DNA of 64,000 bases from Nocardia nova (GCF_002933465.1 NZ_PSZE01000011.1:144161-208160); one strand, 5' to 3'; shown: positions 34,406 to 44,192, counted from the first letter of the stretch. Notes: generated from the sequence alone by a model not told the origin. Numbers and translations are program-made.

Positions 34406-35306
34406 AGATCACCTTCCCGATTCCGGCCAGTGCCTCGGCGTAGACCTCGTCGGCGTCGAGCCGCCGCAGCTCCTCCGCCAGGCAGTCCTTGGTCTCGCGA
34501 CGGGCGAGCGCGAACCGCTGGTCGGGCTCGCCGGTGCGCGTCAGGGTCGCCGTGCGGCCCGTCTGCGGACGTTCGATGCCGACCGATACCGACGCCCGGT
34601 GCAGCACGACCTTCAACTCTCCAGTCTGCCGCCGGATCGGGCAGTCCAGTTTCGCCGCCAGCCATCCCGCCAGAATGTCGAGTGCGGGTTCTTCGGCCAG
34701 GCCCGACACGGTGACCGATTGGATCGGCTCATATGGCGGCACGTCGAGCGCGGAGGCCAGCAGCGCCCGCCAGAACGTGATCCGGCTCCACGCCAGATCG
34801 GTGTCGCCCGGCGCGTAGGAGTCCAGCCGCCGGGTGATCGCCGCACGCGGGTCGGGAGCATAGGTCGAATCGGTGATCCGGCGAATCGCCAAGCGCCCCA
34901 CCGAATCCCGAGATGGAAACTCCGGCGCACCGCGCGGCCACCACGCCACCACCGGAGTGTCGGGTAGCAGGAACGGGATGACCACGCTGCTCTCGTTGTT
35001 GACCAGCTCGCCCTGCAGCCGCAGCACTATCACCTCGGCCGCCCCGGCGTCGCCGCCGACCCGGATCTGGGCGTCGAGTTTGGTATCGGCGAACCGGTCG
35101 CCGCGCGCGAGCACGATCACGCGACAGGGGTGTTCGCGGCTGGCGTCGTTGGCGGCGTCGATGGCGTCCTCGGCCTCCGAGGAGTCCAGCGTGCACACCA
35201 CCAGCGTGAGCACCCGGCCCATGGCGATCACACCGTTGGACTCGCGCAGGCTGACCAGGCGTTTGGTCACGTCGCGGGTGCTGGTGTCGGGCATGTCCAC
35301 GATCAT
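34398..35306 (-). CDS. opcA: Glucose-6-phosphate dehydrogenase assembly protein OpcA
   Basis: A 302-residue OpcA, needed for assembly and full activity of G6PDH in cyanobacteria and actinobacteria. VVAWWPRGAPEFPSRDSVG and ITFWRALLASALDVPPYEP are typical. I took the ATG at 35306 (MIVDMPDTSTRDV), which overlaps the zwf stop by four bases; the longer frame to 35384 lies inside zwf. It overlaps pgl downstream. Confidence 0.92.
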   Translation of the reverse strand: MIVDMPDTSTRDVTKRLVSLRESNGVIAMGRVLTLVVCTLDSSEAEDAIDAANDASREHPCRVIVLARGDRFADTKLDAQIRVGGDAGAAEVIVLRLQGELVNNESSVVIPFLLPDTPVVAWWPRGAPEFPSRDSVGRLAIRRITDSTYAPDPRAAITRRLDSYAPGDTDLAWSRITFWRALLASALDVPPYEPIQSVTVSGLAEEPALDILAGWLAAKLDCPIRRQTGELKVVLHRASVSVGIERPQTGRTATLTRTGEPDQRFALARRETKDCLAEELRRLDADEVYAEALAGIGKVIYE

Positions 35307-36865
35307 GGCCGCCGCCATTCCCGCCCGGTGCGGGCGAGCATCTCGTCGGCCGAGGCCGGACCCCAGGTGCCTGACTCGTAGCACTCGGGTTTACCGCCCT
35401 CGGCCCAATGATCGAGTACGGGATCGAGGATGCGCCACGCCAATTCGACCTCCTCGTTGACCGGGAACAGCGATGGCTCGCCCAGCAGCACATCCAGGAT
35501 GAGCCGCTCGTAGGCCTCGGGCGAGGATTCGGTGAAGGATTCGCCGTAGCTGAAATCCATGTTGACGTCGCGGACTTCCATACTCGATCCGGGCACCTTC
35601 GACCCGAACCGCATGGTGATGCCCTCATCCGGCTGCACCCGGATGACGAGCGCGTTCTGGCCCAGCTCCTCGGTCATGGTCTGATCGAAGGGCAGATGCG
35701 GGGCCCGCTTGAACATGACCGCGATCTCGGTGACCCTGCGCCCCAGACGCTTTCCGGTGCGCAGGTAGAACGGCACGCCTGCCCAGCGGCGCGTGTCGAC
35801 GTTCAGCGTGATGGCGGCGTAGGTCTCGGTGCGCGAATGCGGATCGAAACCCTCCTCCTCGGCCAGCCCCACCACGCGTTCGCTGCCCTGCCAGCCGGCC
35901 GCGTACTGGCCGCGGGCGGTGGTCTCCTCCAGCGGTTCGACCAGCTTCGTCGCCGAGAGCACCTTGATCTTCTCGATCTGCAGCTGCCGCGGCTGGAAGT
36001 TGACCGGATCCTCCATCGCCGTCAGCGCCAGCAGCTGCAGCAGATGGTTCTGGATGACGTCGCGGGCGGCGCCGATGCCGTCGTAATAGCCTGCGCGCCC
36101 GCCCAATCCGATGTCCTCGGCCATCGTGATCTGCACATGGTCGACGAAGTTGGCGTTCCAGATCGGCTCGAACAGTTCGTTCGCGAACCGCAGCGCCAGC
36201 AGGTTCTGCACCGTCTCCTTGCCGAGGTAGTGGTCGATACGGAAGACCGTCTCCTCGGGGAACACCCGGTTGACCAGGGCATTGAGCTCCTGGGCGCTCT
36301 GCAGGTCGTGACCGAAGGGCTTTTCGATCACCACCCGCCGCCACGGCTGCCGTTTGCCCTGACCCGGGTCCGGCGGCTTCGCCAGCCCGGTGCGCGAAAG
36401 CTGTTCCAGCACAACCGGAAACGCGTTCGGCGGAATCGACAGGTAGAAGGCGTGGTTGCCGCCGGTGCCGCGTTCGGCGTCCAGCTTCTTCAGCGTCTGC
36501 GCGAGCGTGCCGAAGGCGTCGTCGTCGTCGAAGGTGCCCTGCACGAAGCGGATACCTTCCGACAGCTGTTCCCACACCTCCTGCCGGAACGGGGTGCGCG
36601 CATTCTCCTTGACCGCCTGGAGGACAACCTGAGCGAAATCCTCGTCGGCGTAATCGCGCCGAGCGAACCCGACCAGCGCGAAACCGGGTGGCAGCAGCCC
36701 CCGGTTCGCGAGGTCGTAGATGGCCGGCATCAGTTTCTTGCGTGACAGGTCACCTGTGACCCCGAAGATCACCATGCTGCACGGGCCGGCGATCCGGGGA
36801 AGCCGCTTGTCGCGCTCCTCGCGCAGCGGATTCCCCGGGGCGGCCGTCTTCTTCTGGCCGGCCAT
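35303..36865 (-). CDS. zwf: Glucose-6-phosphate 1-dehydrogenase
   Basis: A 520-residue G6PDH, first enzyme of the oxidative pentose phosphate pathway and a main NADPH source. NADP motif VIFGVTGDLSRKKL near residue 33, substrate site RIDHYLGKETVQN near 195, and FKRAPHLPF. The ATG at 36865 (MAGQKKTAAPG) is the family start; the open frame upstream is antisense-like Arg/His-rich sequence. It lies five bases after tal and overlaps opcA by four. Confidence 0.96.
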   Translation of the reverse strand: MAGQKKTAAPGNPLREERDKRLPRIAGPCSMVIFGVTGDLSRKKLMPAIYDLANRGLLPPGFALVGFARRDYADEDFAQVVLQAVKENARTPFRQEVWEQLSEGIRFVQGTFDDDDAFGTLAQTLKKLDAERGTGGNHAFYLSIPPNAFPVVLEQLSRTGLAKPPDPGQGKRQPWRRVVIEKPFGHDLQSAQELNALVNRVFPEETVFRIDHYLGKETVQNLLALRFANELFEPIWNANFVDHVQITMAEDIGLGGRAGYYDGIGAARDVIQNHLLQLLALTAMEDPVNFQPRQLQIEKIKVLSATKLVEPLEETTARGQYAAGWQGSERVVGLAEEEGFDPHSRTETYAAITLNVDTRRWAGVPFYLRTGKRLGRRVTEIAVMFKRAPHLPFDQTMTEELGQNALVIRVQPDEGITMRFGSKVPGSSMEVRDVNMDFSYGESFTESSPEAYERLILDVLLGEPSLFPVNEEVELAWRILDPVLDHWAEGGKPECYESGTWGPASADEMLARTGREWRRP

Positions 36866-36870
36866 CGCGG

Positions 36871-38001
36871 TCAGTTGCTTCCGGTGCTCTTCAACTCGGC
36901 GGTGGTCGCGGTGAGCAACTCGTCCCACGACTTCTCGAACTTCTCGACACCTTCGCGCTCGAGGACGGCGAACACGTCGTCGAGGTCGATTCCGACACCG
37001 GTGAGCGCGTCGAACACGCCCTGCGCGTCGGCCGCCGTGCCCGACACCGTGTCCCCGCGCAGTTCGCCGTGGTCGGCGAACGCCTCGAGGGTCTTCTCCG
37101 GCAGCGTGTTGACCGTATTCGGCGCCACCAGTTCGGTGATGTACATGGTGTCGGGGTAGTCCGGGTTCTTCACGCCCGTCGACGCCCACAGCGGCCGCTG
37201 CCGGTTACCCCCGGACGAGGCCAGATTCGAGTAGGTCGAGGTGTGATTACCTCCGTCGAACACGTCCTGGTAGGCGGCATAGGCCAAGCGCGCGTTGGCG
37301 ATCCCGGCCTTACCGCGCAAGGCCAGCGCCTCGTCGGAACCGATCTGCTCGAGCCGCTTGTCGATCTCGGTGTCCACGCGGGAGACGAAGAACGACGCGA
37401 CCGAATGGATGCGGGCCAGGTCGTGGCCGGCGATGCGCGCCTTGCGCAGGCCGTCCAGATAGGCGCCCATCACGCTGAGGTAGCGCTGCACCGAGAAGAT
37501 CAGCGTGACGTTGACGCTGATCCCTTCGGCGATCACGCGCGTGATCGCGGGCAGGCCCTCCTCGGTGGCCGGAATCTTGATGAACAGATTCGGCCGGTCG
37601 ACGATCTTCCACAGCTCGACCGCCTGCGCGACGGTCTTGTCGGTGTCGAAGGCCAGCCGCGGGTCGACCTCGATCGAGACCCGCCCGTCCACGCCGCCGG
37701 TCGCTTCGAAGACCTCGGCCAGCACGTCGCAGGCCGAGCGGACGTCGTCGGTGGTGATCGTGCGGATCGCGGCGTCGGCATCGGCCCCCTGGGCGGCCAG
37801 GTCCTTGACCTGGTCGTCGTAGGCGTGGCCTTCGCTCAGCGCGGCCTGGAAGATGGTCGGGTTGGTGGTCACGCCGACGATGCTGCGGGTGGCGACGAGG
37901 TCGGCGAGATTGCCCGAGCGGATCCGGTTGCGTGACAGGTCGTCGAGCCACACCGACACGCCGGCTTGCGACAGTGCGGCGAGATTCTCGTTCTGTGCCA
38001 T
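36871..38001 (-). CDS. tal: Transaldolase
   Basis: A 376-residue class I transaldolase of the long actinobacterial type. VWLDDLSRNRI near residue 18, TTNPTIFQAALS near 45, and NLFIKIPATEEGLPAI with the Schiff-base lysine near 140. It links sedoheptulose 7-phosphate and glyceraldehyde 3-phosphate with erythrose 4-phosphate and fructose 6-phosphate. It starts three bases after the tkt stop. Confidence 0.96.
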   Translation of the reverse strand: MAQNENLAALSQAGVSVWLDDLSRNRIRSGNLADLVATRSIVGVTTNPTIFQAALSEGHAYDDQVKDLAAQGADADAAIRTITTDDVRSACDVLAEVFEATGGVDGRVSIEVDPRLAFDTDKTVAQAVELWKIVDRPNLFIKIPATEEGLPAITRVIAEGISVNVTLIFSVQRYLSVMGAYLDGLRKARIAGHDLARIHSVASFFVSRVDTEIDKRLEQIGSDEALALRGKAGIANARLAYAAYQDVFDGGNHTSTYSNLASSGGNRQRPLWASTGVKNPDYPDTMYITELVAPNTVNTLPEKTLEAFADHGELRGDTVSGTAADAQGVFDALTGVGIDLDDVFAVLEREGVEKFEKSWDELLTATTAELKSTGSN

Positions 38002-38004
38002 TGG

Positions 38005-40149
38005 TTATCCCTTCACCTTGTCGAGTGAGCGCTTCGCGGCGTCGACGACGGCTTCGGCGGTGATGCCGAATTCGCGGAACAGGGTCTTGAAGTCGGCCGA
38101 GGCACCGAAGTGCTCGATCGAAACGTTCTCACCGTCGCTGCCGGTGAAGCGGTGCCACGGCATCGCGACACCGGCCTCGACCGTGACGCGGGCGGTGATC
38201 TGCGGCGGCAGCACCTCGTCGCGGTAGGACTGTTCCTGCGCGTCGAACCATTCCACGCACGGCATGGACACCACGCGGGTGCCGATGCCCTGCTCCTCCA
38301 GCGTAGTGCGCGCGGCGACGGCGAGCTGAAGTTCGGAACCGGTGGCGATCAGAATCACCTGCGGTGTGCCGGTGGAGGATTCGGCGAGGATGTAGCCGCC
38401 GCGAGAGACGCCCTCGTAGCTGGTGCCCTCCAGCGTGGGCACGTCCTGGCGGGTCAGCGCCAGCGCCGACGGGCCGTCGGTGTGCGGGTGGTCGGCGGGC
38501 ACGAAATGCGAATGCTGCTCGGCGCTTTCGAGCTCCAGGATGGTACGCCACGCGTACACGGTCTCGTTGGCGTCGCCGGGGCGGACGACGTTCAGGCCGG
38601 GAATGGCGCGCAGGGCGGCGACGTGCTCGATCGGCTGGTGGGTGGGGCCGTCCTCACCCAGGCCGATGGAGTCGTGGGTCCAGACGTAGATGGCCGGCAC
38701 CCGCATGAGCGCGGCCAGCCGGACCGCCGGGCGCATGTAGTCGGAGAACACCAGGAAGGTGCCGCCGTAGGGCCGGGTCGGGCCGTGCAGGGCGATGCCG
38801 TTGAGAATCGACCCCATCGCGTGCTCACGCACACCGAAGTGCAGGGTGCGGCCGTAGGGCTCGGCCTTCCACATACCCGTCGAGATCGACGCCGGGCCGA
38901 AGCTCGGCACGCCCGGCATGGTGGTGTTGTTCGACTCGGCCAGGTCGGCCGAACCGCCCCACAGCTCCGGGAGCACCGGCGCCAGCGCGGCCAGGACCTT
39001 GCCCGAGGCCTTACGGGTGGCCATGCCCTTGGCGTCGGGCTCGAACGAGGGCAGGCCCTCGGTCCAGCCCTTCGGCAGCCGGCGCTCGCGCAGGCGGTCG
39101 AACAGCTCCTTGTTCTCCGGGTTGGCCTGCGCCCACGCGTCGAACTGCTCCTGCCAGGCGGCGCGGGCGGCCTTGGCGCGTTCGGCGGCGTTGCCGCGGG
39201 TGTGGGCGATGACCTCGTCGTCGACGACGAAGCTCTGGCCCGGATCGAAGCCCAGGATCTCCTTGGTGGCGGCCACCTCGTCGGCGCCCAGGGCGGCGCC
39301 GTGCGCGGCGCCGGTGTTCATCTTGTTCGGCGCCGGATAGCCGATGATCGTGCGCAGCAGGATGAACGACGGCTTGTCTGTGACGGCCTTGGCGGCCTCG
39401 ACCGCCTCCAGGATGCCGGTGACGTTCTCACCGCCCTCGACGACCTGCACATGCCAGCCGTAGGCGCGGTAGCGCTCGGCGGTGTCCTCGGTCAGCGCGA
39501 TGGACGTGTCGTCCTCGATGGAGATCCGGTTGTCGTCGTAGAAGACGATCAGATTGCCCAGCTGCTGCGTGCCGGCCAGCGAGGAGGCCTCCGAGGTGAC
39601 GCCCTCTTCGATATCGCCGTCGGAGGCGATGACGTAGACGAAGTGGTCGAACGGGCTGGCGCCGGTCGCGGCGGACGGGTCGTAGAGACCGCGCTCGCGC
39701 CGGGCGGCCATCGCCATGCCGACCGCCGAGGCCAGGCCCTGGCCGAGCGGGCCGGTGGTGATCTCCACGCCTTTGGTGTGGCGGAACTCCGGGTGGCCCG
39801 GGGTCAGCGATCCCCACTTGCGCAGGTGCTTCAGGTCGTCGAGTTCCAGGCCCAGCCCGGACAGGTACAGCTGGATGTACTGGGTCAGGCTGGAATGTCC
39901 GCAGGAGAGGATGAACCGGTCGCGGCCGGTCCAATCCGGATCGCTCGGGTCGTAGCGCAGGACCCGCTGGTAGAGGGTGTAGGCCAGCGGTGCCAGGCTC
40001 ATCGCGGTGCCGGGGTGACCGTTGCCGGCGGCCTGCACCGCGTCGGCGGCCAGGACACGGACGGTGTCGACGGCTCTGGTGTCCAGTTCGGTCCAGTCGG
40101 CCGGATGTGCGGGCTGGGTGAGGGCGCGGATGTCGTCTGTGACTGACAC
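38005..40149 (-). CDS. tkt: Transketolase
   Basis: A 714-residue TPP enzyme. GNGHPGTAMSLAPLAYTLY near 37, TPP motif ASDGDIEEG...YDDNRISIED, catalytic-site SCGHSSLTQY and HDSIGLGEDGPTHQPIEH, and the transketolase C-terminal domain. I place the start at the GTG of 40149 (VSVTDDIRALTQ) with AGGAG upstream; the frame up to 40263 has no conserved sequence. First gene of tkt-tal-zwf-opcA-pgl, divergent from ctaB. Confidence 0.96.
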   Translation of the reverse strand: MSVTDDIRALTQPAHPADWTELDTRAVDTVRVLAADAVQAAGNGHPGTAMSLAPLAYTLYQRVLRYDPSDPDWTGRDRFILSCGHSSLTQYIQLYLSGLGLELDDLKHLRKWGSLTPGHPEFRHTKGVEITTGPLGQGLASAVGMAMAARRERGLYDPSAATGASPFDHFVYVIASDGDIEEGVTSEASSLAGTQQLGNLIVFYDDNRISIEDDTSIALTEDTAERYRAYGWHVQVVEGGENVTGILEAVEAAKAVTDKPSFILLRTIIGYPAPNKMNTGAAHGAALGADEVAATKEILGFDPGQSFVVDDEVIAHTRGNAAERAKAARAAWQEQFDAWAQANPENKELFDRLRERRLPKGWTEGLPSFEPDAKGMATRKASGKVLAALAPVLPELWGGSADLAESNNTTMPGVPSFGPASISTGMWKAEPYGRTLHFGVREHAMGSILNGIALHGPTRPYGGTFLVFSDYMRPAVRLAALMRVPAIYVWTHDSIGLGEDGPTHQPIEHVAALRAIPGLNVVRPGDANETVYAWRTILELESAEQHSHFVPADHPHTDGPSALALTRQDVPTLEGTSYEGVSRGGYILAESSTGTPQVILIATGSELQLAVAARTTLEEQGIGTRVVSMPCVEWFDAQEQSYRDEVLPPQITARVTVEAGVAMPWHRFTGSDGENVSIEHFGASADFKTLFREFGITAEAVVDAAKRSLDKVKG

Positions 40150-40587
40150 GACCGAGGTTCTCCTGACCTTCTCGTGTGTGTACAACGGCGGCTTGCGGGC
40201 TGTACCCACCACCCTAGAGGTCGCCTGATCGCCGTGAGTGGGGACCCTTCGCCCGCACCCCATGCTGGTGCGCGGGGTTACGGTGAACGATCACAGCCGC
40301 CGCCGTGACCGGCCGCGGCGATTCCACACAGCGGCCGACGGCGGATATGTGACGTGGCGCTCGCGTCCGGGTCGTGCCGGGGCCGATCGCCTGCGGCACG
40401 GGCGGTTTGGCGGCGGGTGGGTGCCGGAGCACACCACGCGGGGGTCTACCATCGTCTGTAGTAGAGGCTGCGCCGCCCGCGCCGCGCTCTGCGGTGACAG
40501 CGGAAACGGCTGCGCGCGGGAGGCCCGCCACGCCGCCGAAACCGTTGCTTCCCTACCGGATCGATGCACCACCTGCGAGGAGAGACA
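40150..40587. other. 438-bp divergent region between tkt and ctaB
   Basis: No gene is evident. The region must carry the promoters of the pentose phosphate operon and of ctaB; I find AGGAG before tkt and CGAGGAGAGA before ctaB but no confident -10/-35 pairs or palindromes. GC-rich low-complexity sequence dominates. Confidence 0.55.
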
Positions 40588-41574
40588 GTGCGGATTGGGC
40601 AACAGCCGGGTGATGCGCATGGCTCCTCCGCGACGGCGCTCGCCGACCGTGTCCAGGGCAGCGGCCCGCTGTCGAAGCTGACCCGCCGGGTGCTCGCCTA
40701 CATCGCGCTGACCAAACCGCGGGTCATCGAGCTACTGCTGGTAGCCACCATCCCGACGATGCTGCTGGCCGACCGCGGCCATGTCGACATCCGGCTGATC
40801 GTGGCCACCCTGTTCGGCGGCTGGATGGGTGCGGCCAGTGCCAACACCCTCAACTGTGTTGCCGACGCCGATATCGACAAGGTCATGAAGCGCACGTCGA
40901 AGCGTCCGCTGGCGCGCGAGGCGGTGCCGACCCGCAACGCGTTCGTCTTCGGTGTGGCTCTCGGTGCCGGCTCGTTCGCGTGGTTGTGGTGGCAGGCGAA
41001 TCTGCTCTCGGGCCTGCTCGTGGTCGCGACGATCCTGTTCTACGTTTTCGTCTATACCCTCGGCCTCAAGCGCCGGACCTCGCAGAACGTGGTGTGGGGC
41101 GGCGCGGCGGGCTGTATGCCCGCACTGGTCGGCTGGTCGGCGGTCACCGGAACCATCGGCTGGCCCGCGGTCGCTCTGTTCGCGGTGATCTTCTTCTGGA
41201 CGCCGCCGCACACCTGGGCGCTGGCCATGCGCTACAAGGACGACTACCGCGCGGCCGGTGTGCCGATGCTGCCGGTGGTGGCGACCGAGCGCGCCGTCAC
41301 CAAGCAGATCGTGATCTACACCTGGCTGACTGTGCTCGCCACCCTGGCCCTGATTCCGGCGACGGGTGTCGTGTACGCGGCGGTCGCCATCGTCGCCGGC
41401 GCCTGGTTCCTGCTGATGGCGCATCAGCTGTACTCCGGCGTGCGCCGAGGGGCGTCGGTCAAGCCGCTGCGGCTGTTCCTGCAGTCCAACAACTACCTCG
41501 CCGTGGTGTTCTGCGGTCTGGCCGTGGACTCGGTCCTCGGTTGGCACACCATCGGCTCGACGCTGTTCGGCTGA
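40588..41574 (+). CDS. ctaB: Protoheme IX farnesyltransferase (heme O synthase)
   Basis: A UbiA-type prenyltransferase of about 328 residues with some nine helices that adds a farnesyl group to heme B for the aa3 oxidase. First Asp-rich motif NCVADADIDKVMKRTSKRPL near residue 95, second YKDDYRAAGVPMLPVV near 218. I chose the GTG at 40588 because AGGAGA precedes it by six bases; an ATG eight codons upstream is the alternative. CtaA, which acts next, is encoded 6.2 kb away at 47778. Confidence 0.94.
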   Translation: MRIGQQPGDAHGSSATALADRVQGSGPLSKLTRRVLAYIALTKPRVIELLLVATIPTMLLADRGHVDIRLIVATLFGGWMGAASANTLNCVADADIDKVMKRTSKRPLAREAVPTRNAFVFGVALGAGSFAWLWWQANLLSGLLVVATILFYVFVYTLGLKRRTSQNVVWGGAAGCMPALVGWSAVTGTIGWPAVALFAVIFFWTPPHTWALAMRYKDDYRAAGVPMLPVVATERAVTKQIVIYTWLTVLATLALIPATGVVYAAVAIVAGAWFLLMAHQLYSGVRRGASVKPLRLFLQSNNYLAVVFCGLAVDSVLGWHTIGSTLFG

Positions 41575-41748
41575 TATCGCTTCGGGCCCGGCCCTGAGCC
41601 CATGATCCGCCACATCGAATAGGCGCGTATCGCTCGTAGTTCGAGGCGGTACGCGGTCACGATGCGCCGCGTTCCCAGGGCACAACCGGGGAGCCGAGCT
41701 GTTGGATCACCTGTCGCCGTAGAACCTGGCAGCCCGTAGGTTCGCGGC

Positions 41749-42903
41749 TCAGGGGCAGCCGGGCTGGAACGGGTAGCACGCGTGCCCGGGTGTCGAGGGC
41801 GGCACGGTGCGTTCCGGCGCCGGGGTGTAGTGCGAGGTGGTCGTCGTGGTGGGGTGACCGGTGGCGGGTGCGTGGCTGGGGCCGGACCCGGAACCGCCGC
41901 CCGCGGTGCACATGGCCGCCAAGGCCAGCACCACGACGAGAACGCCCAGCAGAACCAGTGGTACCAGGCTGCGGTTGCGGCTGCGCCGGGGCGGGGCGGC
42001 GGGTGGGCGCGGATCGAAGGGCACCGAATAGGGTTGCTGGTTCTGCCCATAGGCCGGCGCGGGCCCTCCGGGGCCCGAAACGGCTGCGGCCACGGGCTGG
42101 GGGACGGGGCCGGGCGCGGGCTGCGGCGCCGGATTCGGGCGAGCCATCGATACCGGCCCACCACCCGGCGACATCGGCGCGGCGGCGGCGACCGGGGCAC
42201 CGGCCGGGCGCGGCCCGGGAATGGGCGCCCCCGCCGGTGGTTTCGGGCCGCGGGTCGGTACGGGGTTCGGCGGCGGGGGAGTGCGGTCCAGCCGCGCGGG
42301 AAAGCCCTCCGCGGTGAGATCGGAATGCGTTGCGGCCGCGGCGAATCCGAGCGCGGCCAGTGCCTGGCCGACCTGCGTCGCATCCCAGGTGTCGGGTGCG
42401 TCCGCGGTGATCCGGCTGAAATAGGTGCGCAACGCCGCGGGACCATCGCCGAGGACGACATCGATACCGTCTGGGAGATCACCCTTTTCCAGTGCGACCC
42501 GGCTGCTCAATTGCGGCATGACCAGCACCATGCCGGTCACCCCGACCCGCTCCCGGCCGGGGGCGCCGCGCAACAGTTCGGCGATCTCACCGGTGCGGGC
42601 GCGGATCTCGGTCATCGGTTCGGTTCCGGCCTCGGTTCCGGCCAGCGGCGCGATGCGGTCGTCGATGGTCCAGGGCCGGTACCCGGAGACGGTGAGCGTG
42701 CCGCTCGCCCGTTCGGTGAAGTCCTTGATCACGACGACCACGCAGGTCTTGGGCGTCCAGACGATCGCGTCGGCGGCGCCGGCCGCGACCACCGCGATAC
42801 CGGGTAACGCGTGTGTGCCGGTCCAGGTTTTCAGCCAGTTCGCCACCGTCCGTTCGGAATTGGACAGCCGCGACGGGTCGTCGTTGCGAACCTTCACCAA
42901 CAT
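41749..42903 (-). CDS. Membrane protein with NERD-like N-terminal domain and Pro-rich linker
   Basis: A 384-residue protein. Residues 1-180 have NERD-like features: SERTVANWLKTW, an acidic-hydrophobic core with ADAIVWTPKTCVVVVIKDF in place of the usual EVK strand. About 100 residues of Pro/Ala/Gly-rich sequence follow, then PPRRSRNRSLVP and one transmembrane helix (LVLLGVLVVVLALAAM, near 320-338), and an outer tail with Thr repeats and two cysteines in ACYPFQPGC. The topology puts the NERD-like part inside and the Cys pair outside. The lysine of the NERD core is present; nuclease activity is unproven. ATG at 42903; homology fails upstream. Confidence 0.65.
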   Translation of the reverse strand: MLVKVRNDDPSRLSNSERTVANWLKTWTGTHALPGIAVVAAGAADAIVWTPKTCVVVVIKDFTERASGTLTVSGYRPWTIDDRIAPLAGTEAGTEPMTEIRARTGEIAELLRGAPGRERVGVTGMVLVMPQLSSRVALEKGDLPDGIDVVLGDGPAALRTYFSRITADAPDTWDATQVGQALAALGFAAAATHSDLTAEGFPARLDRTPPPPNPVPTRGPKPPAGAPIPGPRPAGAPVAAAAPMSPGGGPVSMARPNPAPQPAPGPVPQPVAAAVSGPGGPAPAYGQNQQPYSVPFDPRPPAAPPRRSRNRSLVPLVLLGVLVVVLALAAMCTAGGGSGSGPSHAPATGHPTTTTTSHYTPAPERTVPPSTPGHACYPFQPGCP

Positions 42904-43048
42904 CTGGATCAACCCCTGACCGATGCCTGTTCTGCCGGCCGCCCCGAGCGACCGCCCGACCACCGTACGACGGTACGGCGAAGCGGGCGAATCGGCTTGG
43001 GCGGCAGCACAGATCATCCACCATGGGCCGGCCCGGGTCCGCGGCGGG

Positions 43049-43652
43049 TCACCCCTGCCGATGCCAGGCGAGGTATCCGTCCGGGCGCACCTGTACCTGC
43101 GTGCCTGCGGTGGCCGCGTAGTCGGTGAAGGCGTGGCCGTCGACGGCGATCAGCTGATCGGGTTCGGGCCGATGGCCGGGCGTGACGATCGAATACGCCC
43201 GCACCCCGGCGTCTTCTGTGGCCGAGGCGGGCGCGCCGAAGGTCAGGTGGGTCGCGTGCGGGCCCCGGAACAGGTCGAACAGGCGCAGCGCGCTGCCGTC
43301 GCCGCGCCGCAGCGGAGCGTCGGGCGCACGGTCGCCGGCGCTGAGCCGGGCGGTGTCGGCCGCATCGCGGTAGCTGATGTCGAGCTGGTGGGTGTCGGTG
43401 CCACGGTGCATCGCGTCCTCGTGTCCCTCCAGATGTTTATCGAGCAGTGCCGTGCTGATGCCGAGTACCCGCTGTGCGACGCCCCGGCGTTCGGGCTCGT
43501 AGGTTTCGAGCGGGCCGAGGTCGCCGTCGAGCGCGGCGGCCAGTTTCCAGCCCAGGTGGTAGGCGTCTTGGATACTGGTGTTCATCCCCTGCCCACCGGT
43601 GGGCGGATGGACGTGCGCGGCATCGCCGGCCAGGAAAACCCGCCGCGCGCCG
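43049..43652 (-). pseudogene. N-terminally truncated FAD-dependent aromatic monooxygenase
   Basis: Only the C-terminal part of a PheA/MhpA-type flavin hydroxylase. Reading in, FLAGDAAHVHPPTGGQGMNT is the conserved second FAD motif (Gly-Asp with HPP), followed by IQDAYHLGWKLAAAL, YEPERRGVAQRV and a thioredoxin-like C-terminal domain with the segment VRAYSIVTPGHRPEP. The N-terminal Rossmann domain with GxGxxG, roughly 270 residues, is missing; upstream the sequence becomes the middle of a TetR gene on the other strand. An ATG at 43585 could still start a 178-residue product, but it would lack a flavin site. Confidence 0.75.
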
Positions 43653-44188
43653 GCTGTTCGCCGAACGCGGCTATCTGAACACCAAGATCACCGACATCAC
43701 CGCGGCGGCCGGACGGTCGGCCGGATCGTTCTACAACCACTTCGACGGGAAGGAACAACTACTGCAGGCGCTGCTGGAGACTTTGCCGCCGAAGGGGATA
43801 CGTCGGCCGAGGCGAGTGCGCACGATCCCGATTTCACCAAGCCGGCGGCCGTGGAATTCCATATCGAGCAGTACTGGCGCTTCGCCCGCCGCCATTGGCC
43901 GGTACTGCGGGCGGTGACGCAGGCGGCACTGGTCGACGAAGAGTTCGCGCGGCTGGCCAACCGGTTCACGGCCGGTCAACTCGAGGAGGTCGTCGACCAC
44001 GTCGACGGTTTCGACGCGGCCGGGCTCTGCCTGCCGAGCACCCCGGACATCAGCGTGGCGATGAGGTTCCTGCTGATCCGGGCACTGCTGGAGGCGGTCG
44101 AGGAGGGTGTTCTCGCGATCGGCGACGAGCAGGCGGTGGCCGGGCTGACCCGATTCGTCTACCGGGGCTCACCGGCCGCGACTACTGA
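43641..44188 (+). pseudogene. TetR regulator remnant: N-terminal truncation and frameshifts
   Basis: Begins abruptly inside the first helix with AARRLFAERGYLNTKITDIT, continuing GSFYNHFDGKEQLLQAL (recognition helix region). Near 43780-43795 the frame must shift by one to continue as DFAAEGDTSAEA and on to RFARRHWPVLRAVTQAAL. A further slip near 44165 would be required for the end YRGLTGRDY to terminate at 44188. There is no start codon with the first ~15 residues. At least two frame lesions plus the truncation mark it as a decaying gene. Confidence 0.75.
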
Positions 44189-44192
44189 GCGT

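Noticed and set aside
38110..40146. 678-codon plus-strand frame opposite tkt
   Set aside because: Antisense shadow of a conserved gene with no recognisable motif.
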